This document shows positions 6,932 to 14,287 of a DNA stretch of 14,287 bases, one piece after another. Positions within the stretch are counted from its first letter, which is position 1. The number at the start of each line of letters is the position of its first letter. A program made the translations under genes and the position numbers. This DNA comes from an uncultured Eubacteriales bacterium (GTDB lineage: Bacteria; Bacillota; Clostridia; Lachnospirales; Lachnospiraceae): the NCBI GenBank assembly GCA_949286775.1, contig CASEDW010000032.1, positions 1 through 14,287 on the forward strand, in the 5' to 3' direction. The notes beneath the pieces were generated by a model. That model worked only from the letters and a program-made list of their open reading frames with translations, was not told the origin of the DNA and did not search any database.

Positions 6932-8062
6932 TTACTCTTCAACAGGCGCTTCTTCTGTCTCTGACACTTCCTGCGCCTCAGCTTCTTCAGCTTCAGATAC
7001 TTCCTCAGCTTTTGGCTCAAGGGCTTTCATGCTGAGAGATATTTTTTTGTCTTCTTCGTTAAAATCAACGACTTTAACAGTAACGATCTGTCCTACAGAA
7101 AATACGTCTGACGGTTTTTCAACACGCTCTCTTGAAATCTGAGAAACATGAAGCAGCGCGTCGATTCCCGGCTCAAGCTCTACGAAAGCTCCGAAGTCTG
7201 TCATTCTGGCTACACGGCCTTCGACAATGTTGCCGACAGCGTATTTTTCAGCTGCTGTAAGCCATGGGTTAGTATCTTCAAATTTGAGGCTGAGAGCGAT
7301 CTTTTTGCCGTTAATATCTTTGATAAGAACTTTAATTCTGTCGCCTACTTTAAGGATCTGTTTAGGATTCTCAACTCTTCCCCATGACATCTCTGAAATA
7401 TGAAGAAGACCGTCAGCTCCGCCAAGATCAATAAACGCTCCGAAGTCAGTAACATTTTTAACTGTTCCTTCTACAACGTCGCCGACATTTACGCGTGAAA
7501 GGAGTTCTTCCTGAGCTTTTTCTCTTTCAGCGGCTACTATCTGTTTGCGGTCGCCGATGATTCTTCTCTTTTTAGGCTCGAACTCGATAAGAACGAAGCT
7601 TATCTCCTGTCCCTCGAATTTCTTAAGGTCACGCTCGAATACGTCTGATACAAGGCTTGCAGGAATAAACACTCTCGCTCCTTCATATGAAACGCTGAGT
7701 CCTCCGTGAAGCGCCTTGTCAACAACGGCTGTGAGAACTTCTTTATTCTCATATGCTTCTTCAAGACGTTTGTTGCCGCGTTCAGCAGCAAGTTTTTTGT
7801 AGCTGAGGAGAACCTGTCCGTCGCCGTCGTTTACTTTAACAACTTTTACTTCCATTGTGTCGCCGACTTTTGCAACGTCGCAGAGATTTATGCTTAAATC
7901 GTTTGAATATTCCTGTTTTGTGAGGATACCGTCAGCTTTGTATCCGATATTCAGGATAATCTGATCTTCTTTAACATCGATTACAGATCCTTCAACTACC
8001 TCTCCGTTGTGAATTGTTTTGATGGATTCATCCAATAACTGTTCAAAACTCATTTCTGACAT
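6932..8062 (-). CDS. rpsA: S1 RNA-binding-domain protein (30S ribosomal protein S1-like)
   Basis: 376 residues with four S1 (OB-fold) repeats at about 18-90, 105-174, 191-260 and 274-347, then an acidic Glu/Ala-rich tail (348-376). Repeats 3 and 4 are canonical (VVEGTVKNVTDFGAFIDLGG-type and DALLHVSQIS-type segments); repeats 1 and 2 are more divergent. E. coli S1 has six repeats in 557 residues, so this is the shorter form common in Firmicutes, and its role in mRNA binding at the 30S subunit is less certain there. The ATG at 8062 is preferred over the TTG at 8080 because GAGGAGG lies about 9 nt upstream, while the earlier start would lie inside that site. It overlaps the end of ispH by 20 nt and is read +1 relative to it. 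It is the last gene of the six-gene operon. Confidence 0.92.
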   Translation of the reverse strand: MSEMSFEQLLDESIKTIHNGEVVEGSVIDVKEDQIILNIGYKADGILTKQEYSNDLSINLCDVAKVGDTMEVKVVKVNDGDGQVLLSYKKLAAERGNKRLEEAYENKEVLTAVVDKALHGGLSVSYEGARVFIPASLVSDVFERDLKKFEGQEISFVLIEFEPKKRRIIGDRKQIVAAEREKAQEELLSRVNVGDVVEGTVKNVTDFGAFIDLGGADGLLHISEMSWGRVENPKQILKVGDRIKVLIKDINGKKIALSLKFEDTNPWLTAAEKYAVGNIVEGRVARMTDFGAFVELEPGIDALLHVSQISRERVEKPSDVFSVGQIVTVKVVDFNEEDKKISLSMKALEPKAEEVSEAEEAEAQEVSETEEAPVEE

Positions 8063-8894
8063 AATTTTGAACCTCCTCAATAATATTTTTTGGAGTAGAT
8101 GCCCCTGCTGTAATACCTACATCACTAACCGATTGAAAAGGTTGCGTCTTCAGATCAACAATAGTTTCAATAAAGTAAGTACGCTTGCATCTGTTTTTAC
8201 AGATATCATACAGTTTACGGGAATTCGAACTATGTCTGTCACCTATGACAATCATAGCATCTACTTTTTGCGCGATCTCGAGCGCTTCTGACTGTCTTTC
8301 TTCAGTCGCGCTGCAGACCGTACTACACACCTTGATATTATATGCCATTTGTTTAAATATTTCAACAAATTCTTTAAATTTTTGGTGGTTATATGTTGTC
8401 TGAGCCACGACTGTTATTTTTTCATCCGGCTCAAACTTAAGGCGTTTCGCTTCTTCAGGAGAATTTATTATATGATACGGCCCGTTGACCCATCCTTTGA
8501 TCCCCTTAACCTCGGGATGATCAGGATCGCCGACTATTATTATGACCGCGCCTTCACTGCTGTCCTTTTCCACGATACGGTGGATTTTCGCGACGAAGGG
8601 GCATGTGGCGTCGACGCATACTATGCCTTCCCTGTTCAGCTTTTCGCGCATATTTTTTGAAACGCCGTGGGATCTTATTATAACCGTCCCCTCTTTTATA
8701 TCTTCCAGCTCCTCTTCGGAATTTATGACTTTAACGCCTTTTTCAGCCAGATCCTTTACAACGATGGCGTTGTGAATTATCGGCCCTAAAGTATATACAG
8801 GAAGACGACTCTTTTCTATCTGTTCATAGACCGTATTTACAGCCTTGTTGACTCCAAAGCAAAATCCCGCCGAAGAAGCCACTGTAACATTCAT
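8043..8894 (-). CDS. ispH: 4-hydroxy-3-methylbut-2-enyl diphosphate reductase (IspH/LytB)
   Basis: Last enzyme of the MEP isoprenoid pathway: a [4Fe-4S] enzyme that converts HMBPP to IPP and DMAPP. The 283 residues are the normal bacterial length. The three cluster cysteines are visible: C12 in AGFCFGVNKAV, C98 in DATCPFV and C194 in TVCSATEERQ. Conserved substrate-site pieces are GPIIHN (38-43), RSHGV (74-78), HPEV (126-129), the TT of VVAQTTYNH, SSNSRKL (222-228) and GASTPKNII near the C-terminus. The ATG overlaps the cmk stop by 4 nt (ATGA), with AAAGGAGC about 8 nt upstream. The 3' end encodes the ribosome binding site of the S1 gene inside its own Glu-Glu-Val codons. Several Clostridia are known to carry IspH fused to S1; here they are separate overlapping frames. 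Confidence 0.97.
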   Translation of the reverse strand: MNVTVASSAGFCFGVNKAVNTVYEQIEKSRLPVYTLGPIIHNAIVVKDLAEKGVKVINSEEELEDIKEGTVIIRSHGVSKNMREKLNREGIVCVDATCPFVAKIHRIVEKDSSEGAVIIIVGDPDHPEVKGIKGWVNGPYHIINSPEEAKRLKFEPDEKITVVAQTTYNHQKFKEFVEIFKQMAYNIKVCSTVCSATEERQSEALEIAQKVDAMIVIGDRHSSNSRKLYDICKNRCKRTYFIETIVDLKTQPFQSVSDVGITAGASTPKNIIEEVQNYVRNEF

Positions 8895-9562
8895 CCTATA
8901 CGCTCCTTTTGCAGTTTTACTATCTCCTCTACCACTTCATCGATCGTTTTATCAGAGGTATCGAGAAGAATCGCGTCGTCAGCCTGCTTAAGAGGCGAAA
9001 CGCTTCTCGTCATATCCTGCTTGTCTCTGCCTCTTATCTCTTCCTCGATTTTCGCGATGTCGCATGTCTGTCCCTTTTCCTCAAGCTGAAGGAGTCTTCT
9101 CTTTGCCCTTACTGAAACGTCGGCAGTCAGAAAGATTTTAAGCTGCGCGTCAGGAAGCACCACAGTTCCAATGTCGCGTCCGTCCATTATCACATTTTTC
9201 GTTCCGGCAAGCCTTTGCTGAAGCTCCACCATTTTTTCGCGCACCTCCGGAAATCTGCTGACCTTCGAGGCGCTGTCTCCGGCTTCCTGGGTTCTTATAA
9301 GAGACGATACGTTTTCGCCGTTCAGGAAAATAACCTGTTCGCCGTTTTCGTATCCTATATTGATATCAGCTCTGCCGACTAATTCTTTGATTTTCTCATG
9401 ACTTTCAGGCCATGCTCCGTTCCTGTCAAAAAACAGTCCTATGGCCCTGTACATAGCGCCCGTGTCTATATAAATGTATCCGAGTTTTTTTGCAGCTATC
9501 TTCGCGATAGTGCTTTTGCCCGCTCCCGCAGGCCCGTCTATAGCTATCTGAAAATTATTCAT
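8891..9562 (-). CDS. cmk: Cytidylate kinase
   Basis: Phosphorylates CMP and dCMP with ATP in cytoplasmic pyrimidine metabolism. 223 residues, typical for the family. The P-loop GPAGAGKS is at 10-17, the conserved DTGAMYRA at 33-40, the CMP-binding DGRDIGT at 127-133, and the lid region RAKRR follows. A GGGAGG site (9574-9579) lies 11 nt before the ATG, slightly long. The start overlaps the stop of the upstream flavoprotein gene by 8 nt (ATGAATAA), favouring translational coupling. The cmk-ispH-S1 order is a known Clostridia arrangement. Confidence 0.97.
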   Translation of the reverse strand: MNNFQIAIDGPAGAGKSTIAKIAAKKLGYIYIDTGAMYRAIGLFFDRNGAWPESHEKIKELVGRADINIGYENGEQVIFLNGENVSSLIRTQEAGDSASKVSRFPEVREKMVELQQRLAGTKNVIMDGRDIGTVVLPDAQLKIFLTADVSVRAKRRLLQLEEKGQTCDIAKIEEEIRGRDKQDMTRSVSPLKQADDAILLDTSDKTIDEVVEEIVKLQKERIG

Positions 9563-10808
9563 TTGTCTTTTCGCCTCCCGCGCTTAAAGCAAGCGCCGCT
9601 TTTTTTGCAGTCGCCCACGCAACCTGAAGATTATATCCGCCGGTATAGGCGTCCACATCCAGAACTTCGCCTATAAAATAAAGGGATTTTACATTTTTCG
9701 CTTCCATCGTCGATGGATCTATGTCTTTTACGTTTACGCCGCCCTGGGTTATGACAGCCTCAGAATACGGACGCAGGCCCGTTATCGTAAATTTAAAATG
9801 TTTTATAAGATTTACAAACTCGAGTCTCTCGCCTTTTTTTACCGCGTTTACCTGAGTATCAGGATCGATGCCGCCAAGCTCAAGCATGACAGGCAGAAGC
9901 TTCGCCGGAAACAGCGAAGATATGACATTCTTAAACTGCTTATTTTTGTTTTCCGAAAATTCTCTTAAAATTCTCGCGTCAAGCTGCTCGTGACTTAAGG
10001 CGGGTTTCAGATCTATATAAGCCTCCAGCGGCCCTTTTTCAAGTTTCTTTCCTATGACTGAACTTGCCGATATCACAAGGGGGCCGCTCACGCCGAAATG
10101 CGTAAAGAGCATCTCGCCGAAATCGCTGTAAAGTTCTTTTTTCCCCTGCTTTATCGAAAGCGTGACGTTCTTAAGGGAAAGCCCCTGAAGCTCTTTTACA
10201 TAATCCTCTTCGCATACAAGAGGAACAAGAGCAGGTCTTGTGGAAGTGACCCTTATTCCCGCCTCTTTCGCGAATCTGTATCCGTCTCCGGTTGAACCGG
10301 TGTTTGGATACGACAGACCGCCGGTGGCGACGATTACGGCATCAGCGAACATTTCATCTCCGTTTGAAAGAACTATTCCCTTAGCCGCTCCCTCCTCTAT
10401 GATAAGCTCTTTTACCTCAGTATTTAAATGCCATACAACATTATGGCTGCTCATCCTGTTTACAAGAGCTTTTATAATATCGGATGAATGATCTGACGCC
10501 GGAAACGCCCTCCTGCCTCTTTCGATCTTAGTTTTAACGCCGAGACTTTCGAAAAAATCAATCGCGTCCCTACTTGAAAAATCGCTGAAGGCGCTGTACA
10601 TAAATCTGGGATTGGAAACCATATTATTTAAAAGCTCTTCATTGCCGCAGTCGTTTGTAAAATTGCATCTTCCCTTTCCTGTAATGAAAAGCTTTTTCCC
10701 GAATTTATCGTTTTTTTCAAAAATATGAATCTCAAAGTTCTCTTTTGCCGAAAAGACGGCTGCTGCCATTCCTGAAGCTCCGCCTCCGATTATGAACACT
10801 TTTTTCAC
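9555..10808 (-). CDS. HI0933/YhiN-family FAD-dependent oxidoreductase (BaiN/RdsA-like)
   Basis: 417 residues, full length for the HI0933 family. It begins with the FAD Rossmann motif GGGASG (8-13), has the family signature GKGRCNFTND (44-53) and GGLSYPNTGSTGDGYRFA, and ends with GEVLDVDAYTGGYNLQVAWATAKKAA-type sequence that closes the FAD site. Databases often call such proteins aminoacetone oxidase or NAD(P)/FAD-dependent oxidoreductase. From memory, E. coli YhiN has been reported as a dihydrouridine synthase of 23S rRNA (RdsA), which would suit a neighbourhood of translation genes; the present protein is assigned to the family, not to that activity. The start is GTG at 10808, overlapping the RpiR stop by 4 nt (GTGA); AGGAG (10821-10825) is 12 nt upstream, so initiation is probably coupled. 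Confidence 0.9.
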   Translation of the reverse strand: MKKVFIIGGGASGMAAAVFSAKENFEIHIFEKNDKFGKKLFITGKGRCNFTNDCGNEELLNNMVSNPRFMYSAFSDFSSRDAIDFFESLGVKTKIERGRRAFPASDHSSDIIKALVNRMSSHNVVWHLNTEVKELIIEEGAAKGIVLSNGDEMFADAVIVATGGLSYPNTGSTGDGYRFAKEAGIRVTSTRPALVPLVCEEDYVKELQGLSLKNVTLSIKQGKKELYSDFGEMLFTHFGVSGPLVISASSVIGKKLEKGPLEAYIDLKPALSHEQLDARILREFSENKNKQFKNVISSLFPAKLLPVMLELGGIDPDTQVNAVKKGERLEFVNLIKHFKFTITGLRPYSEAVITQGGVNVKDIDPSTMEAKNVKSLYFIGEVLDVDAYTGGYNLQVAWATAKKAALALSAGGEKTNE

Positions 10809-11716
10809 TTGTCCTGACTGCTCCTCTTCATCCGAAACTCATTTAAAGGATCCATATCATCTCTGTTGTATACCTGATATTCTTCCCAGAGTTTTTCCAT
10901 CTCCGAAAGAGAATCCATCACCTTATCTTTTCTCTCAAGGCAGATCGCGACGATAAGCGCGTTTATAACGCTGAGGGGCGCAACCAGAGAGTCCACAATG
11001 GAAGCCATGTCGCTCTTTGCCAAAAGGGTGCACGACGAATATAGATTGATAGGCGAATGCTGGCTGTCGGTGATCGTGATTATCTTCGCTTTTCTGTCGT
11101 TCGCGAATTCCATGGCTTTTAATGTACGCATCGAATATCTCGGAAAGCTAATTCCTATGACGACGTCCTGTTCGTTCAGATGTATCATCTGCTCAAATAT
11201 CTCGCTGGCGTTGTTCGTTGAAATAACCCGCACATCTTCGAGTATCTGACTGAGATAATATCCGAGAAACGATGCCAGAGGCGAACAGCTTCTGATGCCT
11301 ACTATATATATTCTTCTCGCGTCAAGAATGCTCTTTACCGATTCAACGAAGGATTCCTTGCTGCAGGTTTCAAGAGTATGTTTTATCTTTTCAATATCGG
11401 AAAGAAGAACTCTGTCAAGTATCTGATCCTCCGGGATATTGCTGTAGGCGACCTCCATACGCTGAACGGAATTCAATCTGTTTAGAACCATTTCTTCCAG
11501 CGCCTGTCTGAATTCAGGATAGCCTTCATATCCGAGTTCCACAGCAAAGCGCACCGTAGTCGATTCGCTTACGCCGACCTGTTTTCCCAGCTTTACAGCT
11601 GTCATAAATACGGCCTGTTCGTAATTCGAAAGTATATAATCGGCTATTTTTTTCTGTCCCTTGCTGAAGCTGTCGTAACTGTTCTGGATTTTCGCAAATA
11701 AGTTTTCCTTATTCAT
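10805..11716 (-). CDS. RpiR/MurR-family transcriptional regulator (HTH plus SIS domain)
   Basis: 303 residues, the usual size. The N-terminal RpiR helix-turn-helix occupies about 1-77, with the recognition segment VKLGKQVGVSESTTVRFAVELGY (41-63). The SIS sugar-phosphate-binding domain spans about 125-265, beginning RRIYIVGIRSCSPLASF. Such regulators sense phosphosugars. It directly follows a GH3 glycosidase (17-nt gap) and precedes the HI0933-type gene (4-nt overlap). AGGGGA (11723-11728) is 6 nt upstream of the ATG. It probably controls the GH3 promoter region near 14074-14148, which has paired dyads; this is inference from position. Confidence 0.92.
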   Translation of the reverse strand: MNKENLFAKIQNSYDSFSKGQKKIADYILSNYEQAVFMTAVKLGKQVGVSESTTVRFAVELGYEGYPEFRQALEEMVLNRLNSVQRMEVAYSNIPEDQILDRVLLSDIEKIKHTLETCSKESFVESVKSILDARRIYIVGIRSCSPLASFLGYYLSQILEDVRVISTNNASEIFEQMIHLNEQDVVIGISFPRYSMRTLKAMEFANDRKAKIITITDSQHSPINLYSSCTLLAKSDMASIVDSLVAPLSVINALIVAICLERKDKVMDSLSEMEKLWEEYQVYNRDDMDPLNEFRMKRSSQDK

Positions 11717-11733
11717 TATTTTTCCCCTGTAAC

Positions 11734-14034
11734 TTACCTTTTCTTTTTATCCGTAAAATATAATATTTTGTTTAAAAAAGCGCATATTTTCTTTATATGA
11801 GCTGCTTTAATCTTTCCGTTTGTCCCCATCGCTATCTGTCTGAAAGGCGAATTCAGCAGCAGCTGAGGCATTTTATCCGGCGTAATGATGCCGCCGTTTA
11901 TTTTGTTTCCCTTTTTCTCAAGAATCTTTATCACAGGTTTTATCAATTTATGCTTTTCGAGATCTTTGAGAGAAGAATTTACCGTAACTTCAGACTCCTC
12001 TTTTTTCATATAGGCAAAGTTTTCAGCTTTTTCAGAATTTCCAAGCTCAATCTTTATTTCGTATACATAATCTCTCTCAACAGAAAGCTCACAGTTCTCG
12101 ATCATCTGTTCACAGTTTTTTCCTGCCGATATGATATAATCGCCCTTTTCAAAAATCATCGCTTTTTTCAAAGCGTCAAATTCCGAAATATACTGAGGAT
12201 CTATCGTAAGAACCGCCGTGATGCTTTCGCCCTTTTTTAAATCAACCTTCGAAAATGCCGCAAGTTTTCTGTCTGAAGCGCTTTCTTTTTTCGCGATATA
12301 TATCTGAACCACCTCTTTGGAATCGTAATTTCCGGTGTTTTCTATATCGCATGTAACTTCAATCTTTCCGTCTGCAAGCTTCGCCGTAAGATTGCTGTAT
12401 TTAAACGTCGTATAGGAAAGTCCGTGGCCGAAGGGGTATGCCGTCTTTATGCCTTTGTTGTAATATCTGTATCCTATATCTGTCCCTTCCGAATAAACCG
12501 CAGCTTTTTCATATGAAGGATAAATTTCATAATTAGGCGTATCGGCAAGTCTTACCGGAAAGCTTTCGGAAAGTCTTCCCGAAGGGCTTACCTTTCCCGT
12601 TATTACATCTAACAGCGCGCTTCCGAAACAGCTTCCCGGAAGGTAGCACATCATAATGGCGTTTACTTCGTCTTTCCACAAAACCTCTACAGGCGCTCCC
12701 GCCTGAATAATCACGCTTATGTTTTTATTTCTTCGGGCAATGGCCCTGATAAGTCTGTTCTGATTGTCAGGAAGCTTCATATCCTCCTTGTCAAACCCTT
12801 CGGATTCCCAATCCTCAGGAACTCCGGCAAAGAAAAGTATCCTGTCGGCCTTTTTCGCAGCCTCGAGCGTTTTCAGATAACACTCGTCATTTTTATCCGG
12901 ATCCTCGTCAAAGCCTTTTTCATATGTTATGTTGTCAAAATAATCTCTCAAATACATCCATGGCGTTTCGAGATGGGACAGTTTCACCTTGCTGCTTCCG
13001 GCTCCCTGAAATCTCGGTCTTTTGGCAAAACTTCCGACAACAAGTATATTCATGTCTTTTTCAAGAGGGAGATTTCCATCATTCTTTAAAAGCACAAATG
13101 AAGATTCCGCCGCTTTTTTCGCGATCTCAAGATGTTTATTTATATCAAACTCAAATCCCGGAATTCTTGACTTTTCGGTTCTTTCGGCAAGGCGAATGAT
13201 ATTATCAGCCGCCCTGTCAAGGTATTTTTCGTCGAGGCTTCCTGAAAGCACGCAGTCTTCGATATGCTTCTGATAGAAATTGACGGCTCCCGGCATGTCG
13301 ACGTCAAGACCCGCTTCTATCGATTTTTCTATGTCATTTACCGCTCCCCAGTCTGATATAACCGCTCCGTCAAAGCCCCACTCTTCTCTCAGCACGTCGG
13401 TAATGAGCCATTTGTTCTCACAACAGTATGTGCCGTTTAATCTGTTGTAGGCTGCCATAATAGTCCAGGGCTTTCCTTCCTTTACGGCTATTTCAAAGCT
13501 TCTTAAGTAAATTTCGAACAGCGTTTTATCGTCGATCACTGAGTCGCTTTTACATCTTCTCGTTTCCTGATTGTTCGCGGCAAAGTGTTTCGGACACGCA
13601 GCAACGCCTGTGCTCTGAACTCCCTTTATAAAGGCCGCTCCCAGCTCTCCAGAAAGAACGGGATCTTCGCTTATATATTCGAAGTTTCTGCCGCACAGAG
13701 GACTCCTTTTTATATTTATTCCGGGTCCTAAAAGAACCGATATCCCTCGGCTTTTGCACTCTTCGCCCAGGGCTCTCCCGATCTCAAACATCTGATCCGT
13801 GTCAAAGCTGCATCCTCCCAGACAAAGCGCCGGATAGCATATGGAGGGTCTGTTGCCCATCCTGCACGTATATCCTTCATCTTTATACTGCTCTCTTATC
13901 CCGTTTGAAGCATCAGCAGTTTTAATCGCCGGAAGACCTGCTCTTTTTACATCTCCCATGCTCCAGAAAGAATTTCCGGCAGCTATATGGATTTTTTCTT
14001 TTAATGAAAGATCATCAGGTGAGATTTTCTTCAT
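11734..14034 (-). CDS. Glycoside hydrolase family 3 beta-glycosidase (beta-glucosidase-like)
   Basis: A 766-residue retaining glycosidase that should release terminal beta-linked sugars from oligosaccharides or glycosides. The (beta/alpha)8-type domain (about 1-290) contains KHFAANNQE (149-157) and the nucleophile Asp228 in VISDWGA. The second alpha/beta domain (about 310-500) carries ESEGFDKEDMKLP (410-422), where Glu412 fits the acid/base position. A fibronectin III-like domain follows (about 535-645, from PFGHGLSY), then a Lys-rich extension (about 660-766) that I do not recognise. No signal peptide is seen, so it is probably cytoplasmic and acts on imported substrates. The start at 14034 is chosen because GGAGG (14041-14045) is 6 nt upstream; an in-frame ATG at 14094 lies inside the promoter. 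The exact sugar cannot be read from the sequence. It heads the six-gene operon. Confidence 0.93.
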   Translation of the reverse strand: MKKISPDDLSLKEKIHIAAGNSFWSMGDVKRAGLPAIKTADASNGIREQYKDEGYTCRMGNRPSICYPALCLGGCSFDTDQMFEIGRALGEECKSRGISVLLGPGINIKRSPLCGRNFEYISEDPVLSGELGAAFIKGVQSTGVAACPKHFAANNQETRRCKSDSVIDDKTLFEIYLRSFEIAVKEGKPWTIMAAYNRLNGTYCCENKWLITDVLREEWGFDGAVISDWGAVNDIEKSIEAGLDVDMPGAVNFYQKHIEDCVLSGSLDEKYLDRAADNIIRLAERTEKSRIPGFEFDINKHLEIAKKAAESSFVLLKNDGNLPLEKDMNILVVGSFAKRPRFQGAGSSKVKLSHLETPWMYLRDYFDNITYEKGFDEDPDKNDECYLKTLEAAKKADRILFFAGVPEDWESEGFDKEDMKLPDNQNRLIRAIARRNKNISVIIQAGAPVEVLWKDEVNAIMMCYLPGSCFGSALLDVITGKVSPSGRLSESFPVRLADTPNYEIYPSYEKAAVYSEGTDIGYRYYNKGIKTAYPFGHGLSYTTFKYSNLTAKLADGKIEVTCDIENTGNYDSKEVVQIYIAKKESASDRKLAAFSKVDLKKGESITAVLTIDPQYISEFDALKKAMIFEKGDYIISAGKNCEQMIENCELSVERDYVYEIKIELGNSEKAENFAYMKKEESEVTVNSSLKDLEKHKLIKPVIKILEKKGNKINGGIITPDKMPQLLLNSPFRQIAMGTNGKIKAAHIKKICAFLNKILYFTDKKKR

Positions 14035-14073
14035 AACGCGCCTCCGAATATTTAAAAAGACCATTTTTGACAG

Positions 14074-14101
14074 TTTATCATCATCAACTTTCATTTGTCA
14101 A
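14074..14101 (-). promoter_or_regulatory. Promoter of the GH3-rpiR-cmk-ispH-S1 operon
   Basis: On the minus strand a perfect -35 TTGACA (14096-14101) is followed after 16 bp by GATAAA (14074-14079), a 4/6 match to the -10. Transcription would begin near 14067, giving a leader of about 33 nt before the ATG at 14034. This placement also excludes the longer in-frame GH3 start at 14094. Confidence 0.65.
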
Positions 14102-14109
14102 TCTGAGAT

Positions 14110-14148
14110 GGCTCTTATAGAGCCCTGCAAAGGCTCTTTCGAAGCCTT
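14110..14148. promoter_or_regulatory. Two tandem dyads between divergent promoters, operator candidate
   Basis: GGCTCT-TAT-AGAGCC (14110-14124) is a perfect 6-bp dyad. AAGGCT/AGCCTT (14130-14135 and 14143-14148) is a second one with a 7-nt loop. The two 15-mers starting with GGCTCTT (14110 and 14132) agree at 11 of 15 positions and are 22 bp apart, about two helical turns. They lie just upstream of both opposing -35 boxes (14096-14101 and 14166-14171), where a regulator, perhaps the operon's RpiR protein, could act on both. Confidence 0.45.
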
Positions 14149-14165
14149 CATGACCTAAAATCTGA

Positions 14166-14194
14166 TTGTCAAAAAATCTTTTCTATGATAGTAT
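14166..14194 (+). promoter_or_regulatory. Promoter of the divergent plus-strand gene
   Basis: TTGTCA (14166-14171), a 17-bp spacer and TAGTAT (14189-14194) form a plausible sigma-A type promoter, with the start of transcription near 14201 and about 58 nt of leader before the ATG at 14260. Confidence 0.5.
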
Positions 14195-14259
14195 GAGCAA
14201 GATATGTCTATCACAATACAAGTCAGCTTCCTGACAAGAGGATTTTCAATGGAGAAATT

Positions 14260-14287
14260 ATGGATATTTACAGTATAATAATAACCA
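14260..14287 (+). CDS. Start of an unidentified gene running off the window
   Basis: An ATG at 14260 with GGAG (14251-14254) 5 nt upstream opens a frame beginning MDIYSIIIT that is still open at the window edge. It sits behind a plausible plus-strand promoter. Nine residues are too few to name a function; the run of isoleucines would fit a membrane protein but proves nothing. An ATG at 14249 in another frame stops after nine codons. Confidence 0.55.

Noticed and set aside
8063..8080. TTG start of the S1 gene at 8080
   Set aside because: It would translate the ribosome binding site itself (two AGG codons); the ATG at 8062 is correctly spaced from it.
11797..12240. 147-codon plus-strand open frame opposite the GH3 3' end
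   Set aside because: It is antisense to a convincing GH3 coding region, and its Phe/Arg-rich composition is typical of a mirror frame.
14035..14094. Longer GH3 start at 14094, adding 20 residues
   Set aside because: The added stretch covers the promoter -10 region and the GGAGG site that serves the ATG at 14034, and the added residues do not resemble GH3 N-termini.
1..14287. CRISPR arrays, tRNA or rRNA genes, insertion sequences, phage genes
   Set aside because: Reading both strands showed no regularly spaced repeats, cloverleaf-like segments, transposase-like frames or terminal inverted repeats flanking a gene.

Overview
The window looks like a chromosomal piece of an anaerobic member of the Clostridia (Lachnospiraceae or a relative). 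Reasons: an overlapping cmk-ispH-S1 block of the kind known from Clostridia, strong GGAGG ribosome binding sites, AT-rich intergenic DNA, hydrogenase/NuoF-type iron-sulfur modules and a cytoplasmic family 3 glycosidase. This is inference from gene content; no rRNA or other marker is present to fix the taxon.

Left part (78-5949, minus strand): a compact three-gene operon of iron-sulfur flavoproteins. In transcription order these are an FMN-binding iron-sulfur flavodoxin (4981-5949), a NuoG-N-terminal/GltD-like electron-input protein (2836-4965), and a 921-residue fusion of a reduced NuoF-like module, a two-cluster ferredoxin and a fumarate-reductase-like FAD domain (78-2843). A TetR-family regulator (6169-6828) is divergently transcribed. 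The 219 bp between them carry an unusually long inverted repeat and repeated TGTAAA half-sites that look like operators. The parsimonious reading is a soluble, inducible multi-component NAD(P)H-dependent anaerobic reductase whose terminal substrate is not known. The terminal FAD domain does not keep the residues expected of a true fumarate reductase. This is the best candidate in the window for an undescribed system.

Middle: a strong bidirectional terminator (6858-6890) separates tetR from the convergent right-hand operon.

Right part (6932-14034, minus strand): six genes in one tightly packed unit, read in the order GH3 beta-glycosidase, RpiR-type regulator, HI0933/YhiN-type flavoprotein, cmk, ispH, ribosomal protein S1-like protein. 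Gaps are at most 17 nt and four junctions overlap (4, 8, 4 and 20 nt), so sugar-catabolic and essential genes are probably co-transcribed, at least in part. A consensus-like promoter (TTGACA) lies just upstream of the GH3 gene. Facing it is a second promoter for a plus-strand gene that begins at 14260 and leaves the window. Two tandem GGCTC-type dyads sit between the two promoters and may be an operator.

No tRNA, rRNA, CRISPR array, insertion sequence or phage gene was seen.
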